Source of the DNA: Candidatus Accumulibacter necessarius
GTDB taxonomy: Bacteria > Pseudomonadota > Gammaproteobacteria > Burkholderiales > Rhodocyclaceae
Length of the DNA: 64,000 nt
NCBI GenBank assembly: GCA_017302435.1
Contig: JAFLDL010000019.1
Span: 1-64,000 of the forward strand
Direction of reading: 5' to 3'
In this document: piece by piece, positions 25,680 through 37,272 of the stretch
Numbering within the stretch: the stretch's first letter is position 1
How the letters are laid out: each line of letters starts with the position of its first letter
Program-made: the position numbers and the translations under genes
The notes under the pieces: model-generated
Seen by the model: the letters and a program-made list of their open reading frames with translations, nothing else
What the model was told of the DNA's origin: nothing
Database searches by the model: none

Positions 25680-26348
25680 ATGACCGTGCCTCCAGAACCT
25701 CTCTCCGACGACGTCGTGCGTGCCCGTTCGCTGGCCAGGTATTGCCGGCGCGCCGCAAGCTATGACAGTACCTGCGGCCCGACCTGGCCAATCCGCGAGC
25801 GCGCGATCGCTTCGCTGCAGTTGCAGCCCGGACAGGTGGTCCTCGATGTCGCCTGTGGCACCGGCCTGAGCCTGCCGCTGCTGCATGCCGCGGTGGGTGA
25901 AGCGGGCCGGGTCTACGGATTTGACCAGAGTCCCGAGATGCTGGCGCGGGCAGTTGCCCGGGTCGATGCCGCCGGCTGGCACAACGTCTGCCTGATCGAA
26001 ACGGCGGCGCACGCGCTGGACCTGCCCGAGGCGATCGACGCGCTGCTCTTTCATTACACCCACGATATCCTGCGTTCGCCCGCCGCCGTCGACCGGCTGC
26101 TCGCGCTGGCGCGTCCGGGAGCCGTGGTGGCGATTGCCGGGATCAAATATTTTCCGGGTTGGCTGGCACCGCTCAATCCCTGGGTCTATTTCAAAAATCG
26201 TGGCTACAACGGCAGCCCTGGCGAACTGAACTCACCCTGGGACCGCATCGCGCCGCGTCTGACGCAATGGCAGTGGGTGCCGACCCAGTTCGGCATGGGG
26301 TATCTCGCTTCCGGTCGGGTCGACGAGCCGTCCGGGCGCGACCGATGA
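25680..26348 (+). CDS. Class I SAM-dependent methyltransferase
   Basis: 222 residues. SAM-binding motif I 'VVLDVACGTGLSLPLL' at about residues 58-73, motif II acidic 'VYGFDQSPEML', then 'IDALLFHYTHDILR'. This is a UbiE/COQ5-like small-molecule methyltransferase. Its stop overlaps the ATG of the LTA-synthase-like gene (ATGA), so it belongs to the envelope operon rather than to the divergent ATP-grasp/egtD operon 260 bp away. Substrate unknown; a lipid or sugar-lipid head group is plausible from context. Confidence 0.85.
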   Translation: MTVPPEPLSDDVVRARSLARYCRRAASYDSTCGPTWPIRERAIASLQLQPGQVVLDVACGTGLSLPLLHAAVGEAGRVYGFDQSPEMLARAVARVDAAGWHNVCLIETAAHALDLPEAIDALLFHYTHDILRSPAAVDRLLALARPGAVVAIAGIKYFPGWLAPLNPWVYFKNRGYNGSPGELNSPWDRIAPRLTQWQWVPTQFGMGYLASGRVDEPSGRDR

Positions 26349-28051
26349 CCGCGCCGGCCGGCGGTCCGGCAACGCTAATCACGGGCCGTCCGTGGCGGCG
26401 CGCCGCCGTCGCAGTGCTCGCGCTGCTCTTCCTCAACGGCATGCTCAGCTTCCGGGACTGGTGGCCGACCCCGGGCATCCTGCCGGACCACCGTCTGGCA
26501 CCCGAATTCGTCCTGCTGTGGCTTGCGCTGCTGGCAGTGGTAGCCTGGCGCGGCAACCTTTCGCCACGCGCGCTGAGCCTCTTTGCGCTCGTCGATCTGC
26601 TCCTGGTGCTCGGGCGCTACGCCGATGTGACCGTGCACAGCCTGTTCGGGCGTCCGATCAACCTTTACTGGGATGGCGTGCAGATTCCCCGCTTCCTCTG
26701 GGTTTCGGCGCAGGAACTGGCGTGGTGGCAGAGCACGGCCGTGCTGGCGGCGGTCGGTGTGCTGTTCGGGATCCTGTTCTGCTCGCTGCGCTGGGCGGTC
26801 GCCGTGTCGGCACGCGACGCCGTCCCCTTTGCCCTGCGGACTCCCTGGGCCTGGGCGATCACGCTGGCGAGCGTGCTGTTGGTGTCGGCGAATCTGGCAG
26901 GCGTGCGCGCGACCTGGCCGATCGTCGCCAAACCGGTCCTGCCGACCTACTGGCGGCAGGCACAACTGCTGGCGACCGCCTTTTCGCCGCAGCGGCAGGC
27001 CAGCCTGCTGCCTGCCTCGACCGCGGTCGATACCGCCCTGGCGGCTGCACCCGGAAGCGCCCTGGCCGCGCTTGGCGGGCGCGATGTCTACCTGATCATG
27101 CTCGAATCGCTTGGCGCGGTGGTGTACGACGACGCGCGCGCCGATGGCGCTCTGCGTGCAAGCCGCGAGCGCTTTGCCGCCGACATCGCGGCCAGTGGCC
27201 GGCAGGTGGTGTCGGCCTTCTTCCGCTCGCCGACCTTTGCCGGCGGGTCGGACCTGACGCATCTGGGCCTGCTGTCGGGCATGGATCTCAGCGACCCGAT
27301 GCGCCACGATGTCTTGCTGACCACGCGGCGGCCAACGCTGAACGCCCTCTTCCGGGCGCATGGCTACCAGACCTTCGGCCTCTATCCGGCGCTCGACTGG
27401 GAGTGGCCTGAACGCGCCTTCTACGATTTCGACGTCTTCCTGGCCCGCCGCGATCTGGGCTATGCGGGGCCCTCCATGGGCTTCTGGCAGGTGCCCGACC
27501 AGTTCAGCGCGGCACGCTTCGAGCAGCTTCACCCACGCTGGAACGGTGCGCCGCCGCGCTTCGTTTTTTTCCCGACCATCACCTGCCACCTGCCGTTCAG
27601 CCAGGTGCCGCCCTATCAGCCGGACTGGTCGCGGGTGCTTGGACCGCAGCCCTTCGACGCGGCGGCAGTCCGCCGCGCACAGGCCGAGCAACCGAACTGG
27701 CTCAACATGTTCCCTGATTTTCTGCGCATGGTGGCCTATACCTACCAGTGGCTGGGCGCCTATCTGCGCCAACCGTCGCCGCGCGAGGCGATCTACCTGC
27801 TGGTCGGGGATCATCAGCCGGCGGCAAACATCACCGGTGAAGTGGCGTCCTGGGATGTGCCGGTGCATATCGTCAGCAGCGATGACGAACTGCTCGCCCG
27901 CTTCATCGCGCAGGGTTTCCAGCCCGGGCTCGAGCCACCGCGGCAAGCGCTGGGCCCGCTGCACCTGCTGACCGGGATGATGCTGCAGGCCTTCTCGGCG
28001 CCGGGCTATCGCCCGCCGTCATCGCTGCCGCTCGCGCAGGCGCGGCCTTGA
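26345..28051 (+). CDS. LTA synthase-like membrane sulfatase-fold transferase
   Basis: 568 residues. About five transmembrane helices in the first 200 residues ('AVAVLALLFLNGML', 'FVLLWLALLAVVAW', 'LFALVDLLLVLGRY', 'TAVLAAVGVLFGILF', 'AWAITLASVLLVSANLAG') are followed by a periplasmic alkaline-phosphatase/sulfatase domain: 'VYLIMLESLGAV', 'FAGGSDLTHLGLLSG', 'TITCHLPF' and 'VGDHQPA'. Proteins of this plan move phosphoglycerol or phosphoethanolamine onto glycans or lipids (LtaS, OpgB, EptA). It overlaps the methyltransferase gene and converges with the GH17 gene, overlapping it by 46 bp. Its neighbours make beta-glucans, so an OpgB-like decorating role is likely but unproven. Confidence 0.82.
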   Translation: MTAPAGGPATLITGRPWRRAAVAVLALLFLNGMLSFRDWWPTPGILPDHRLAPEFVLLWLALLAVVAWRGNLSPRALSLFALVDLLLVLGRYADVTVHSLFGRPINLYWDGVQIPRFLWVSAQELAWWQSTAVLAAVGVLFGILFCSLRWAVAVSARDAVPFALRTPWAWAITLASVLLVSANLAGVRATWPIVAKPVLPTYWRQAQLLATAFSPQRQASLLPASTAVDTALAAAPGSALAALGGRDVYLIMLESLGAVVYDDARADGALRASRERFAADIAASGRQVVSAFFRSPTFAGGSDLTHLGLLSGMDLSDPMRHDVLLTTRRPTLNALFRAHGYQTFGLYPALDWEWPERAFYDFDVFLARRDLGYAGPSMGFWQVPDQFSAARFEQLHPRWNGAPPRFVFFPTITCHLPFSQVPPYQPDWSRVLGPQPFDAAAVRRAQAEQPNWLNMFPDFLRMVAYTYQWLGAYLRQPSPREAIYLLVGDHQPAANITGEVASWDVPVHIVSSDDELLARFIAQGFQPGLEPPRQALGPLHLLTGMMLQAFSAPGYRPPSSLPLAQARP

Positions 28052-29721
28052 GGCCAGGCAACGGCGGCCGCCAGGGTGAGCCAGATCAGCGCCTGACCCA
28101 GCGCCTGTGTATTGGTGAGGCCTTCCTGTGCGACCAGCCACACGGCCGCTACGGCACCAATGGTGGCCAGGGCACGCTCCAGCCACGCCCCGCGGTCGAC
28201 CGGGTCGCCGAGCGCGGTCAGGGCCAGCAGCAAAGACACCGGCGCTGCGAGCAAGGGCCAGACGAGCGGGCGGTAGCGGCCGTCGAACAGCAGTCCCAGC
28301 GCGATCAGCACGACGCTCCCGAGCAGCGCCGCTTGGGCGAGCGCCAGTCCCCGTATGGCCGGGGTGCTGGCCGCGCGCAGGGCGGCGACCACCCCCGGGC
28401 GGGCGGCAGGCGGACTGTCGCCGTCGAGTATCCGCCCGAGCCGCGCGGTCGCAAGCAGCGCACACAGGCCGGCCGCGACGGCAACGCTGCCGCCGAGCAG
28501 CCAGTCGAGCGGGCGATGACTCCAGTCGACCAGCATCTGCCATTGCAGCAGCGTCAGCGCGCCGATCGCGGATCCCGCGAGGCCCGTCGCCGCGGCAGCC
28601 ATGACCCGGCAGCGAAGCCTGGTGCCACTGGCGTCGGGCCGTCGAATGCCGCGCCGCAGCTTCCACAGCAGGCCGGCGCCACTTCCGACGACCATTGCCA
28701 ACGGTATCCGCCACCAGTGCGGATCGGCGACGACCGGGCCGTGCAGGCTGACCCGCTGCTGGCCATCGGCGTCGAAGACGCCCCAGTAGCCGCCCATCGC
28801 GCCTTCCTGTCGGCGTTTCCACGGCTGGTCGAAGCCCTCGATCAGGTTGAGGCGTGGCCAGGCTCCGGCCTCGGAACCAAGCGGCGCGCCGGCATCGGCG
28901 GCGAGGAGTTCGCGCACGAAACGCGTCTGCTGCAGCCGCCCGGGCACCGCCGCTCCGCGCTGGCGGCCAGCCGCCGGCCAGCCGGTTTCGCCGATGAACA
29001 CCGGCAGCGGCGCAAAGACTGCCTGGAGGCGCGCGTTGATCGCCGACACGTGGGCGATCGCCTCGTTCAGTGCCACCGGGTTGTCCTCCCAGTAGGGCAG
29101 CACATGGGCGGCGACGACATCGACGTGGTCGCGCAGCACGTCGGCATGGCGCAGCCAGAACGCCCAAACGTCGGCGTAGGCGATCGGTACGCTGGACGCG
29201 TGCTTGGCCCGCGCGAGCAGCGAAGCCAGCGCAGCCGGCGTCTGCTCGCCGCGCAGCAGGACCTCGTTGCCAATCACCAGCAGGTCGATCACGTCGGCGT
29301 AGCCGCGGGCGAGCGCCAGTGCCCGCTGCAGTTGCGCCGCGTTCCTCGCCGCATCGCCATCGATCCACGCCCCCAGCACCACCCGCATGCCCAGCTTTCG
29401 GGCGATCGCCGGCACCGCATCGAGTCCGTGGTCGACGCCATAGGTACGCACGCAGTCGGTCATTTCGCGCAGCTGTCGCAGATCAGCTTCGATCTGCAAC
29501 GCTTCGATGTGCAGTGCCGGGTCGGAGGGGGCGTGGCCGGGTCGGCGGAAAGGGGCATAAGACAGGCAGGGCACGCGCAGGTCGCCGGCATCGGGCAAGG
29601 ACACCGGCCGGCCCTGCAGAACGGCCCAGGCGAGCAGCACCAGGACGCCGAGCGCGAGCCCCGCCACGGCGGTCACTTGACGCCAGGGTGCGGGGGCTTG
29701 TCGTGAAGGCATCGCGGTCAT
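28006..29721 (-). CDS. Membrane glycoside hydrolase family 17 protein
   Basis: 571 residues from ATG at 29721 (AGGAG 11 bases upstream; a GTG at 29733 is also possible). One N-terminal helix (VAGLALGVLVLLAWAV) precedes a GH17 domain with 'LRTYG'-like 'CVRTYGVDHGLDAV', an acid-base Glu in 'VIGNEVLLRGE', and a nucleophile Glu in 'FIGETGWPAAG'. The C-terminal 220 residues hold about seven hydrophobic helices. GH17 enzymes cut or transfer beta-1,3-glucan; in bacteria they remodel periplasmic or cyclic glucans beside a GT2 synthase. Divergent from the GH17-GT2 gene. A scrambled fragment of this gene lies at 36.75 kb. Confidence 0.87.
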   Translation of the reverse strand: MTAMPSRQAPAPWRQVTAVAGLALGVLVLLAWAVLQGRPVSLPDAGDLRVPCLSYAPFRRPGHAPSDPALHIEALQIEADLRQLREMTDCVRTYGVDHGLDAVPAIARKLGMRVVLGAWIDGDAARNAAQLQRALALARGYADVIDLLVIGNEVLLRGEQTPAALASLLARAKHASSVPIAYADVWAFWLRHADVLRDHVDVVAAHVLPYWEDNPVALNEAIAHVSAINARLQAVFAPLPVFIGETGWPAAGRQRGAAVPGRLQQTRFVRELLAADAGAPLGSEAGAWPRLNLIEGFDQPWKRRQEGAMGGYWGVFDADGQQRVSLHGPVVADPHWWRIPLAMVVGSGAGLLWKLRRGIRRPDASGTRLRCRVMAAAATGLAGSAIGALTLLQWQMLVDWSHRPLDWLLGGSVAVAAGLCALLATARLGRILDGDSPPAARPGVVAALRAASTPAIRGLALAQAALLGSVVLIALGLLFDGRYRPLVWPLLAAPVSLLLALTALGDPVDRGAWLERALATIGAVAAVWLVAQEGLTNTQALGQALIWLTLAAAVAWPQGRACASGSDDGGR

Positions 29722-29771
29722 CTCAGCAGGCACTCCTGGCGCGGGAAGGAAAGCGGCGTTCGGGCGCCAGT

Positions 29772-32513
29772 GTGGGGGAGGTTGCGGCCATCGTAGCGCA
29801 GAAAGTGGGCGAGACCGGCAGTCCGCCGTCTTGCCCGCGGGCGGCTCCCGCGGCGGACCCGGCGCCGCACCCGCCCGCGCCCGGTCGAGGCAACGCTTTA
29901 CGCTGGGCCAGCGCGCTGCTCATCGCCGCCTTGGTGGCGATCATCAATTTGCTGCTCTGGCGGGTCTTCAATCCGCCGCTGACCGCACCGGACGTGCCGT
30001 CGCGGGTTGCCGGGCTGGCCTACAACGGCTTCCAGCGCTGGCAAAGCCCGCTGAGCCAGCGCTTTCCGAGCGATGCTGCGCTGGCTGACGACCTGCAGCG
30101 GCTGGCCGGCCTGACCACCCGGCTGCGGACCTACAGCGCGAGCGAACTGCCGATGCTGCCGGAGCTGGCCGCGCAAGCCGGCTTGCGGCTGAGTGCCGGG
30201 GTCTGGCTCGACAGTCGTCGGCCGAACAACGAGCGGGAAATCGCTGCCATCATCGACGCCGTTCCCCGCCACCCCGGCATCGAGCGAGTGATCGCCGGCA
30301 ACGAAAGCCAGTTGCGCGGGGTGCTTGCGCCGAGCGAGCTGTACGGCTACCTCGACCGCCTGCGGGCGGCGCTGCCAGTGCCGGTGTCGACCGCCGAGCC
30401 CTGGCATGTCTGGCTGCGGCAGCCGGCGCTGGTCGACCATGTGGATTTCATCACCGTGCATCTGCTGCCCTACTGGGAGGGGCTACCCGTCGAACTGGCG
30501 GTCGATTATGCGCTGCAACGCCTGCGCGAGTTGCGCCAGCGATTTCCGGGCAAGCCGGTGGTGATCGGCGAAATCGGTTGGCCGAGCCACGGCGACCGTG
30601 TGGCGGCGGCAGAGGCGACGCCGGCTGCGCAGGCCGGCTTCGTGCGTGCCTTTCTCGAACGGGCCGCCCGACTGGATGTCGATTATTATCTGCTGGAGGC
30701 GGTTGATCAGCCGTGGAAGCGCGCCACCGAGGGCGCAGTCGGTGCTCACTGGGGGCTGCTGGACGCCGCGCGGCAGATCAAGTTCGCCTTCACCGGCCCG
30801 CTGCAGGCGGATCCGTTCTGGCCGGGCAAGGCGCTGGTCTCGTCGACCCTGGGCCTGCTGGCGATCCTGCCCTGGCTGATCGTTTTTTCGCCGATGCGGC
30901 TGGCCGGTCGAATTTCCTTTGCGCTCAGCCTGCAGGCGGTGCTTTCCTTCGCCGTGCTGCTCGCCACAGCGTTCCTTGCGGACTACCTGCGGCCGCTCGA
31001 CCTCGTGCCGCTGGCCTTGCTGCTGCCGGCATTGGCGATGATCGCCGCGATCCTGTTGGTGCAGGCCTTCGAATTCGCCGAGTTGTTCTGGCCCGGGAGC
31101 CTGCGCCACCAGGCGGCGCTGCGCCCGTTGCCGGCCGGCGCGCCAGCCCCCTTCGTCAGCATTCATCTCGCCTGCTGCAACGAGCCGCCGGCAATGGTCA
31201 TCGCCACCATCGATCGCCTGCTGGCACTCGATTGGCCGGCCTTCGAGGTATTGGTGGTGGATAACAATACCGGCGACCCGGCGCTGTGGCAGCCGGTGCA
31301 GGCGCACGTCAACGCCCGTCTGGCGGCCGCGCGGAGGGCAGCGCCGACGACCTCGCCCGGCCCAGGCCTGCGTTTTCTCCACCTGCCACGCTGGCCCGGC
31401 TACAAGGCAGGGGCCTTGAACGTCGCGCTCGCTCAAAGCGACCCGCGCGCCGAGTGGGTGGCGGTGGTCGACGCCGATTACCTGGTCAAGCCTGGCTGGC
31501 TGCGCGCCCTGGGTGGTCATTTCGCCGACCCGACGGTGGCCGTCGTGCAGTCGCCGCAAGCCCATCGCGACTGGGCGGGCAGCCGTCTGCGCCGGATGAT
31601 GAACTGGGAGTACGACGGCTTCTTCCGTATCGGCATGCATCACCGCCAGGAGCGTGACGCCGCGATCCAGCACGGCACCATGACCTTGATCCGGGCGGCG
31701 GCCCTGCGCGGCGTCGGCGGCTGGGACGCCGGCAGTGTCTGCGAAGACACCGAACTCGGCCTGCGCCTGCTGCGCCAGGGCTTGCGGGTGGTCTATGTGG
31801 ACGAGGTGCTGGGCACTGGCCTGGTGCCGAGCGATTTTGCCGCCTATCAGCGCCAGCGCCGGCGCTGGGCGCAGGGGGCGATGCAGATCCTGCGACGGCA
31901 CCGCGCAGCGTTGCTCGGCCGATCCCGCTTGCGCCTGGCGCAGCGTTATCATTTCGTCGCCGGCTGGCTGCCCTGGCTGGGTGATGCCCTGCATCTGGCG
32001 TTCAGCGTCGTCGCCATCGGCTGGACGCTCGGCGTGCTCAGCGCGCCGCAGGTCTTCGGCCTGCCGACGCCGCTTTTTGTCGCGCCGCTGGTGGCTTTCA
32101 TCGGGCTGCGGCTGCTGCTGATGCCGCTGCTCTACAGCCGCCGGGTGCCCTGCCGAGTGGCCGATATCGCTGGTGCCGCACTGGCCGGCATGGCGCTGTC
32201 GCACAGTATTGCCCGCGGCGTCATCGCCGGCCTCGTCGGGCGACGGGCGGTTTTCCACGTGACCCGCAAGGGGCCGGTCGATCGCGCCGGAGACACTCGA
32301 CCGGGTCGGCGACCCGGCGCCTTCGCCTCGGTGCGCGAGGAGACGGCGCTGATGACCGGCCTGCTGGCGTGTATTGCCGCGATCGGGGTGCACACTGCGG
32401 CAGCGAGTTCGGTCCCGGTGGTTTGGTTGCAGGTTGCGTTGGGCATGCAGGCGCTGCCCTATGCCGCAGCGCTCGTCTGTGCCTGGCTGTCGCGTGCGGA
32501 GCAACGGCGATGA
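29772..32513 (+). CDS. GH17-GT2 fusion: beta-glucan synthase/transferase
   Basis: About 913 residues from a GTG at 29772 (a GTG at 29703 is the alternative; no ATG is well placed). An N-terminal helix 'SALLIAALVAIINLLLW' is followed by a GH17 domain ('VIAGNESQLRG', 'VIGEIGWPSHG'), membrane helices around 390-470, a processive GT2 domain ('CCNEPPAMVIATIDRLLALD', 'VVDADYLVKPGWL', 'CEDTELGLRLL', 'QRRRWAQGAMQ', i.e. DxD, ED and Q-x-x-R-W), and more helices. This is the architecture of bacterial beta-(1,3)/(1,6)-glucan synthases such as NdvB/NdvC-type enzymes. It builds glucan from UDP-glucose and exports it, while the GH17 part trims or cyclises it. Confidence 0.88.
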   Translation: MGEVAAIVAQKVGETGSPPSCPRAAPAADPAPHPPAPGRGNALRWASALLIAALVAIINLLLWRVFNPPLTAPDVPSRVAGLAYNGFQRWQSPLSQRFPSDAALADDLQRLAGLTTRLRTYSASELPMLPELAAQAGLRLSAGVWLDSRRPNNEREIAAIIDAVPRHPGIERVIAGNESQLRGVLAPSELYGYLDRLRAALPVPVSTAEPWHVWLRQPALVDHVDFITVHLLPYWEGLPVELAVDYALQRLRELRQRFPGKPVVIGEIGWPSHGDRVAAAEATPAAQAGFVRAFLERAARLDVDYYLLEAVDQPWKRATEGAVGAHWGLLDAARQIKFAFTGPLQADPFWPGKALVSSTLGLLAILPWLIVFSPMRLAGRISFALSLQAVLSFAVLLATAFLADYLRPLDLVPLALLLPALAMIAAILLVQAFEFAELFWPGSLRHQAALRPLPAGAPAPFVSIHLACCNEPPAMVIATIDRLLALDWPAFEVLVVDNNTGDPALWQPVQAHVNARLAAARRAAPTTSPGPGLRFLHLPRWPGYKAGALNVALAQSDPRAEWVAVVDADYLVKPGWLRALGGHFADPTVAVVQSPQAHRDWAGSRLRRMMNWEYDGFFRIGMHHRQERDAAIQHGTMTLIRAAALRGVGGWDAGSVCEDTELGLRLLRQGLRVVYVDEVLGTGLVPSDFAAYQRQRRRWAQGAMQILRRHRAALLGRSRLRLAQRYHFVAGWLPWLGDALHLAFSVVAIGWTLGVLSAPQVFGLPTPLFVAPLVAFIGLRLLLMPLLYSRRVPCRVADIAGAALAGMALSHSIARGVIAGLVGRRAVFHVTRKGPVDRAGDTRPGRRPGAFASVREETALMTGLLACIAAIGVHTAAASSVPVVWLQVALGMQALPYAAALVCAWLSRAEQRR

Positions 32514-33127
32514 CGCAGAGGTCGGGGGCTTCGTTGTCGCCGCCGAACTCTCAGCTGCCCATCTCCTCGTCGTGCTCATGCCGCCCAGGTCGTGACGGAC
32601 GCAGAGGCGCAGAATTTGCTGTCACACCACCGCCTGAACATTGGCGACGGCGACCGCATCCGGCCCGGTCGCGGCATGAACTCGTTCGACGTCGGGAGCC
32701 GGCGGGCCGAAGGGCTCGCCTGCGAGGATGTCACCCACCGAACCCGCGACGAACTGGTCAAGGCCCGCCGGCCGCGTCTCGCGTCGACCCCACTCGAAAA
32801 CGGAAGGGACCACAGCCAAAATCGAGTGGTGCGAACGGTAGGTCACTCACCAGATACCGGTCGCGCGGCCCGACGTAGAACAGACTCTGGACTGGATTCC
32901 CGCTTGCGCGGGAATGACGGAACTCCTGGACGGTTTGCGGTGGCAATGCCTGGAATTTGCCTCAACGGACATTCGCTTTGCAGGAAGACGACCCACAGGC
33001 TCTATCGACGCCTGAGTACTCTGAGCACGAATTCGGTCAGCCTGTCGTCTGATCGGTGCGGGTCGTAAGCGCCAATGTGCAGCCGCTACCGGGGCGGGGA
33101 TAAGCCGATGCCAGGTCGCGGCTGCAC
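32514..33127. other. Intergenic stretch with no supported gene
   Basis: About 610 bp. Open frames on both strands have no family features. It contains one short mobile-type inverted repeat (32896-32915). Confidence 0.5.
32896..32915. repeat. dRS3-like inverted repeat
   Basis: ATTCCCGCTTGCGCGGGAAT, a perfect 20-bp fit to the ATTCCC-N8-GGGAAT pattern of dRS3-type repeats known from Neisseria and common in other proteobacteria, flanked by TGG and GACGG as usual. Only one copy is seen in the window. Confidence 0.7.
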
Positions 33128-33153
33128 GGGACAGGCTTTTTGAGGCCTATCCC
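33128..33153 (-). terminator. Stem-loop after katG
   Basis: GGGACAGGC and GCCTATCCC form a 9-bp stem with one mismatch and an 8-base loop, 5 bp beyond the katG stop. On the katG strand no clear T-run follows, so intrinsic termination is uncertain; it may protect the mRNA end. Confidence 0.4.
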
Positions 33154-33158
33154 TGAGA

Positions 33159-35879
<2,721 letters not shown>

Positions 35880-35939
35880 TTGACGGCGTTTGGTGGGTGC
35901 TCCTATACTCACCGTGGCGCGGTTGGATTTCCTATCCTT
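35880..35939 (+). repeat. 60-bp dispersed promoter-type repeat, copy C (likely active promoter)
   Basis: TTGACG at 35880-35885 and TATACT at 35904-35909, 18 bases apart, give a strong sigma-70 promoter. The block GTTGGATTTCCTATCCTT follows at 35922-35939. It lies 117 bp upstream of the exported-protein gene at 36056 in the same direction and probably drives it. Confidence 0.68.
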
Positions 35940-36055
35940 GTCTATGTCAGGGGCAGCGCGGTTTCCGTCTTTGGCCGCGCCTTGGGTGATTTCGGCACGG
36001 CAATACGAGCCGATGCGGAAGTCGAAGCAATTACCCTTTGGAAAGGAGAGGTTGC

Positions 36056-36745
36056 ATGCTGAAGAAACTTGCCACGCTCGTCGGCCTCGGCGTCGCGGCG
36101 GGAGTGGCTGCGCCAACGACCGCTTACACGCCGTATCGCGATTCGTCGACTAACACGATCTACAACCTGCTTTTCTGCGACGACCTGGCGCTTTTCAAGG
36201 CCAGTCACCAGGGAGCCGTCGAAGGGCCCTGGAAAACTCTCTTCGCCCAACCGGCAGATCGGGAAGGGCTCCAGGCGCTGGCAGCGAATGCGACAGAGGA
36301 AGCCCGCCTTCGCATTCTCGCCAGCAACGCCCTTCGAAAACTGTCCGTGCCGACTCAACGGAAAGAACTGCTGGGCGTGATTGTCGAAGTGGGGCTCGAC
36401 GGCGGACTCGACACGCTGGCTGCATACCAGGACGGCCGCGCTCGATACATCAATCAATCCGGAAAGATGGTCGTCTGGGAGGCCGCGGCGCCAGACGTGG
36501 ATAGCAAGATCAGGCAGCTGTTCCGTGCCTCGCAGGCGGCGGTGGACAAACTTGGTCCCTGGGACAAGCCGCGACTCGCACCGCCGCCGAGCGGGGCCAT
36601 GCGGCTCACTTTCCTGGTCAGCGACGGGCTCTACTTCGGGCAAGGCCCGATGGCTGATCTCCAGAACGATCCGATGGGAGGGCCGGTGGTTACTGCGGCC
36701 ACTGAATTGATGGTTGCACTGACGCGCAAAGTGCGCCCCGACTGA
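36056..36745 (+). CDS. Exported protein of unknown function
   Basis: 229 residues from ATG at 36056 behind GAAAGGAGAG. The N-terminus 'MLKKLATLVGLGVAAGVAAP' is a plausible Sec signal peptide with a cut near residues 19-23 (AAP-TTA). The mature part starts 'YTPYRDSSTNTIYNLLFCDD' and looks alpha-helical, with one cysteine. I do not recognise a family. It stands alone, driven by repeat copy C. A role as a periplasmic stress or accessory protein is only a guess. Confidence 0.75.
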   Translation: MLKKLATLVGLGVAAGVAAPTTAYTPYRDSSTNTIYNLLFCDDLALFKASHQGAVEGPWKTLFAQPADREGLQALAANATEEARLRILASNALRKLSVPTQRKELLGVIVEVGLDGGLDTLAAYQDGRARYINQSGKMVVWEAAAPDVDSKIRQLFRASQAAVDKLGPWDKPRLAPPPSGAMRLTFLVSDGLYFGQGPMADLQNDPMGGPVVTAATELMVALTRKVRPD

Positions 36746-36751
36746 ACGGTC

Positions 36752-36850
36752 GCACGTCGGCACAGGCGATCGGTACGCTGGACGCGTGCTTTGCGCGCCC
36801 AACCGCTCATTTCGCGCAGCCGTCGGAGGTCGGCTTTGATCTGCGACTGA
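36752..36850 (-). pseudogene. Scrambled fragment of the GH17 gene
   Basis: Two short blocks, each matching the GH17 gene in the same orientation. 'ggcgatcggtacgctggacg' and its flanks match 29166-29206, and 'tcatttcgcgcagc' and its flanks match 29458-29497. In the intact gene the blocks are about 250 bp apart; here they adjoin, so the copy has an internal deletion. It has no coding capacity. Confidence 0.7.
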
Positions 36851-37048
36851 CCACGAATTCGACCCGCGCATTACCTGGTAAGTGTGGCTTGGAATTGGCC
36901 ATCCGCAAAGGTCCAGACTGAAGCAAGATGAGCTGCCATCGCCCGTCGATCGTCGCTCATGGTGCCTGCGCGGGATTGGCCTCAAGAATCCGGCGGATCT
37001 GCCGTAGAAGCAGGTTCACGGTCAACAGATCACGGGAGCTTGGAAATC

Positions 37049-37243
37049 ATGGACGTGTCAGCCATCGCCAGCATGGCGACAGAGATGAGTCAGGCAAGGA
37101 CGACGGAAGCGTTGCAGGTGGCGGTGTTGAAGAAGGCGCTCGACATTCAGGCACAGGGCGCCCTGCAGCTTATTGAGGCGGCTTCGCAGGTCATCCCCAG
37201 CAACCCGCCGCATCTCGGCAACGCCGTCGACACCGTCGCGTAG
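37049..37243 (+). CDS. YjfB-family putative motility protein
   Basis: 64 residues, start MDVSAIASMATEMSQARTTE. The start, the helical middle 'QVAVLKKALDIQAQGALQLI' and the short tail match the YjfB (putative motility) family, small proteins often found near flagellar or chemotaxis genes. The downstream convergent gene is a sensor kinase, not a flagellar gene. Upstream ribosome-binding signal is weak (GGGAG). Function unknown. Confidence 0.8.
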   Translation: MDVSAIASMATEMSQARTTEALQVAVLKKALDIQAQGALQLIEAASQVIPSNPPHLGNAVDTVA

Positions 37244-37272
37244 CGCCGGCGGTCCACCCGCGATCCCGCTCG

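Noticed and set aside
30483..32579. Leftward open frame of 698 codons
   Set aside because: It mirrors the GH17-GT2 gene on the other strand; composition is typical of antisense frames in high-GC DNA and no family motif is seen.
32622..32846. Leftward 74-codon frame
   Set aside because: Reads smoothly but has no recognised family, no ribosome-binding site and sits in a repeat-bearing spacer.
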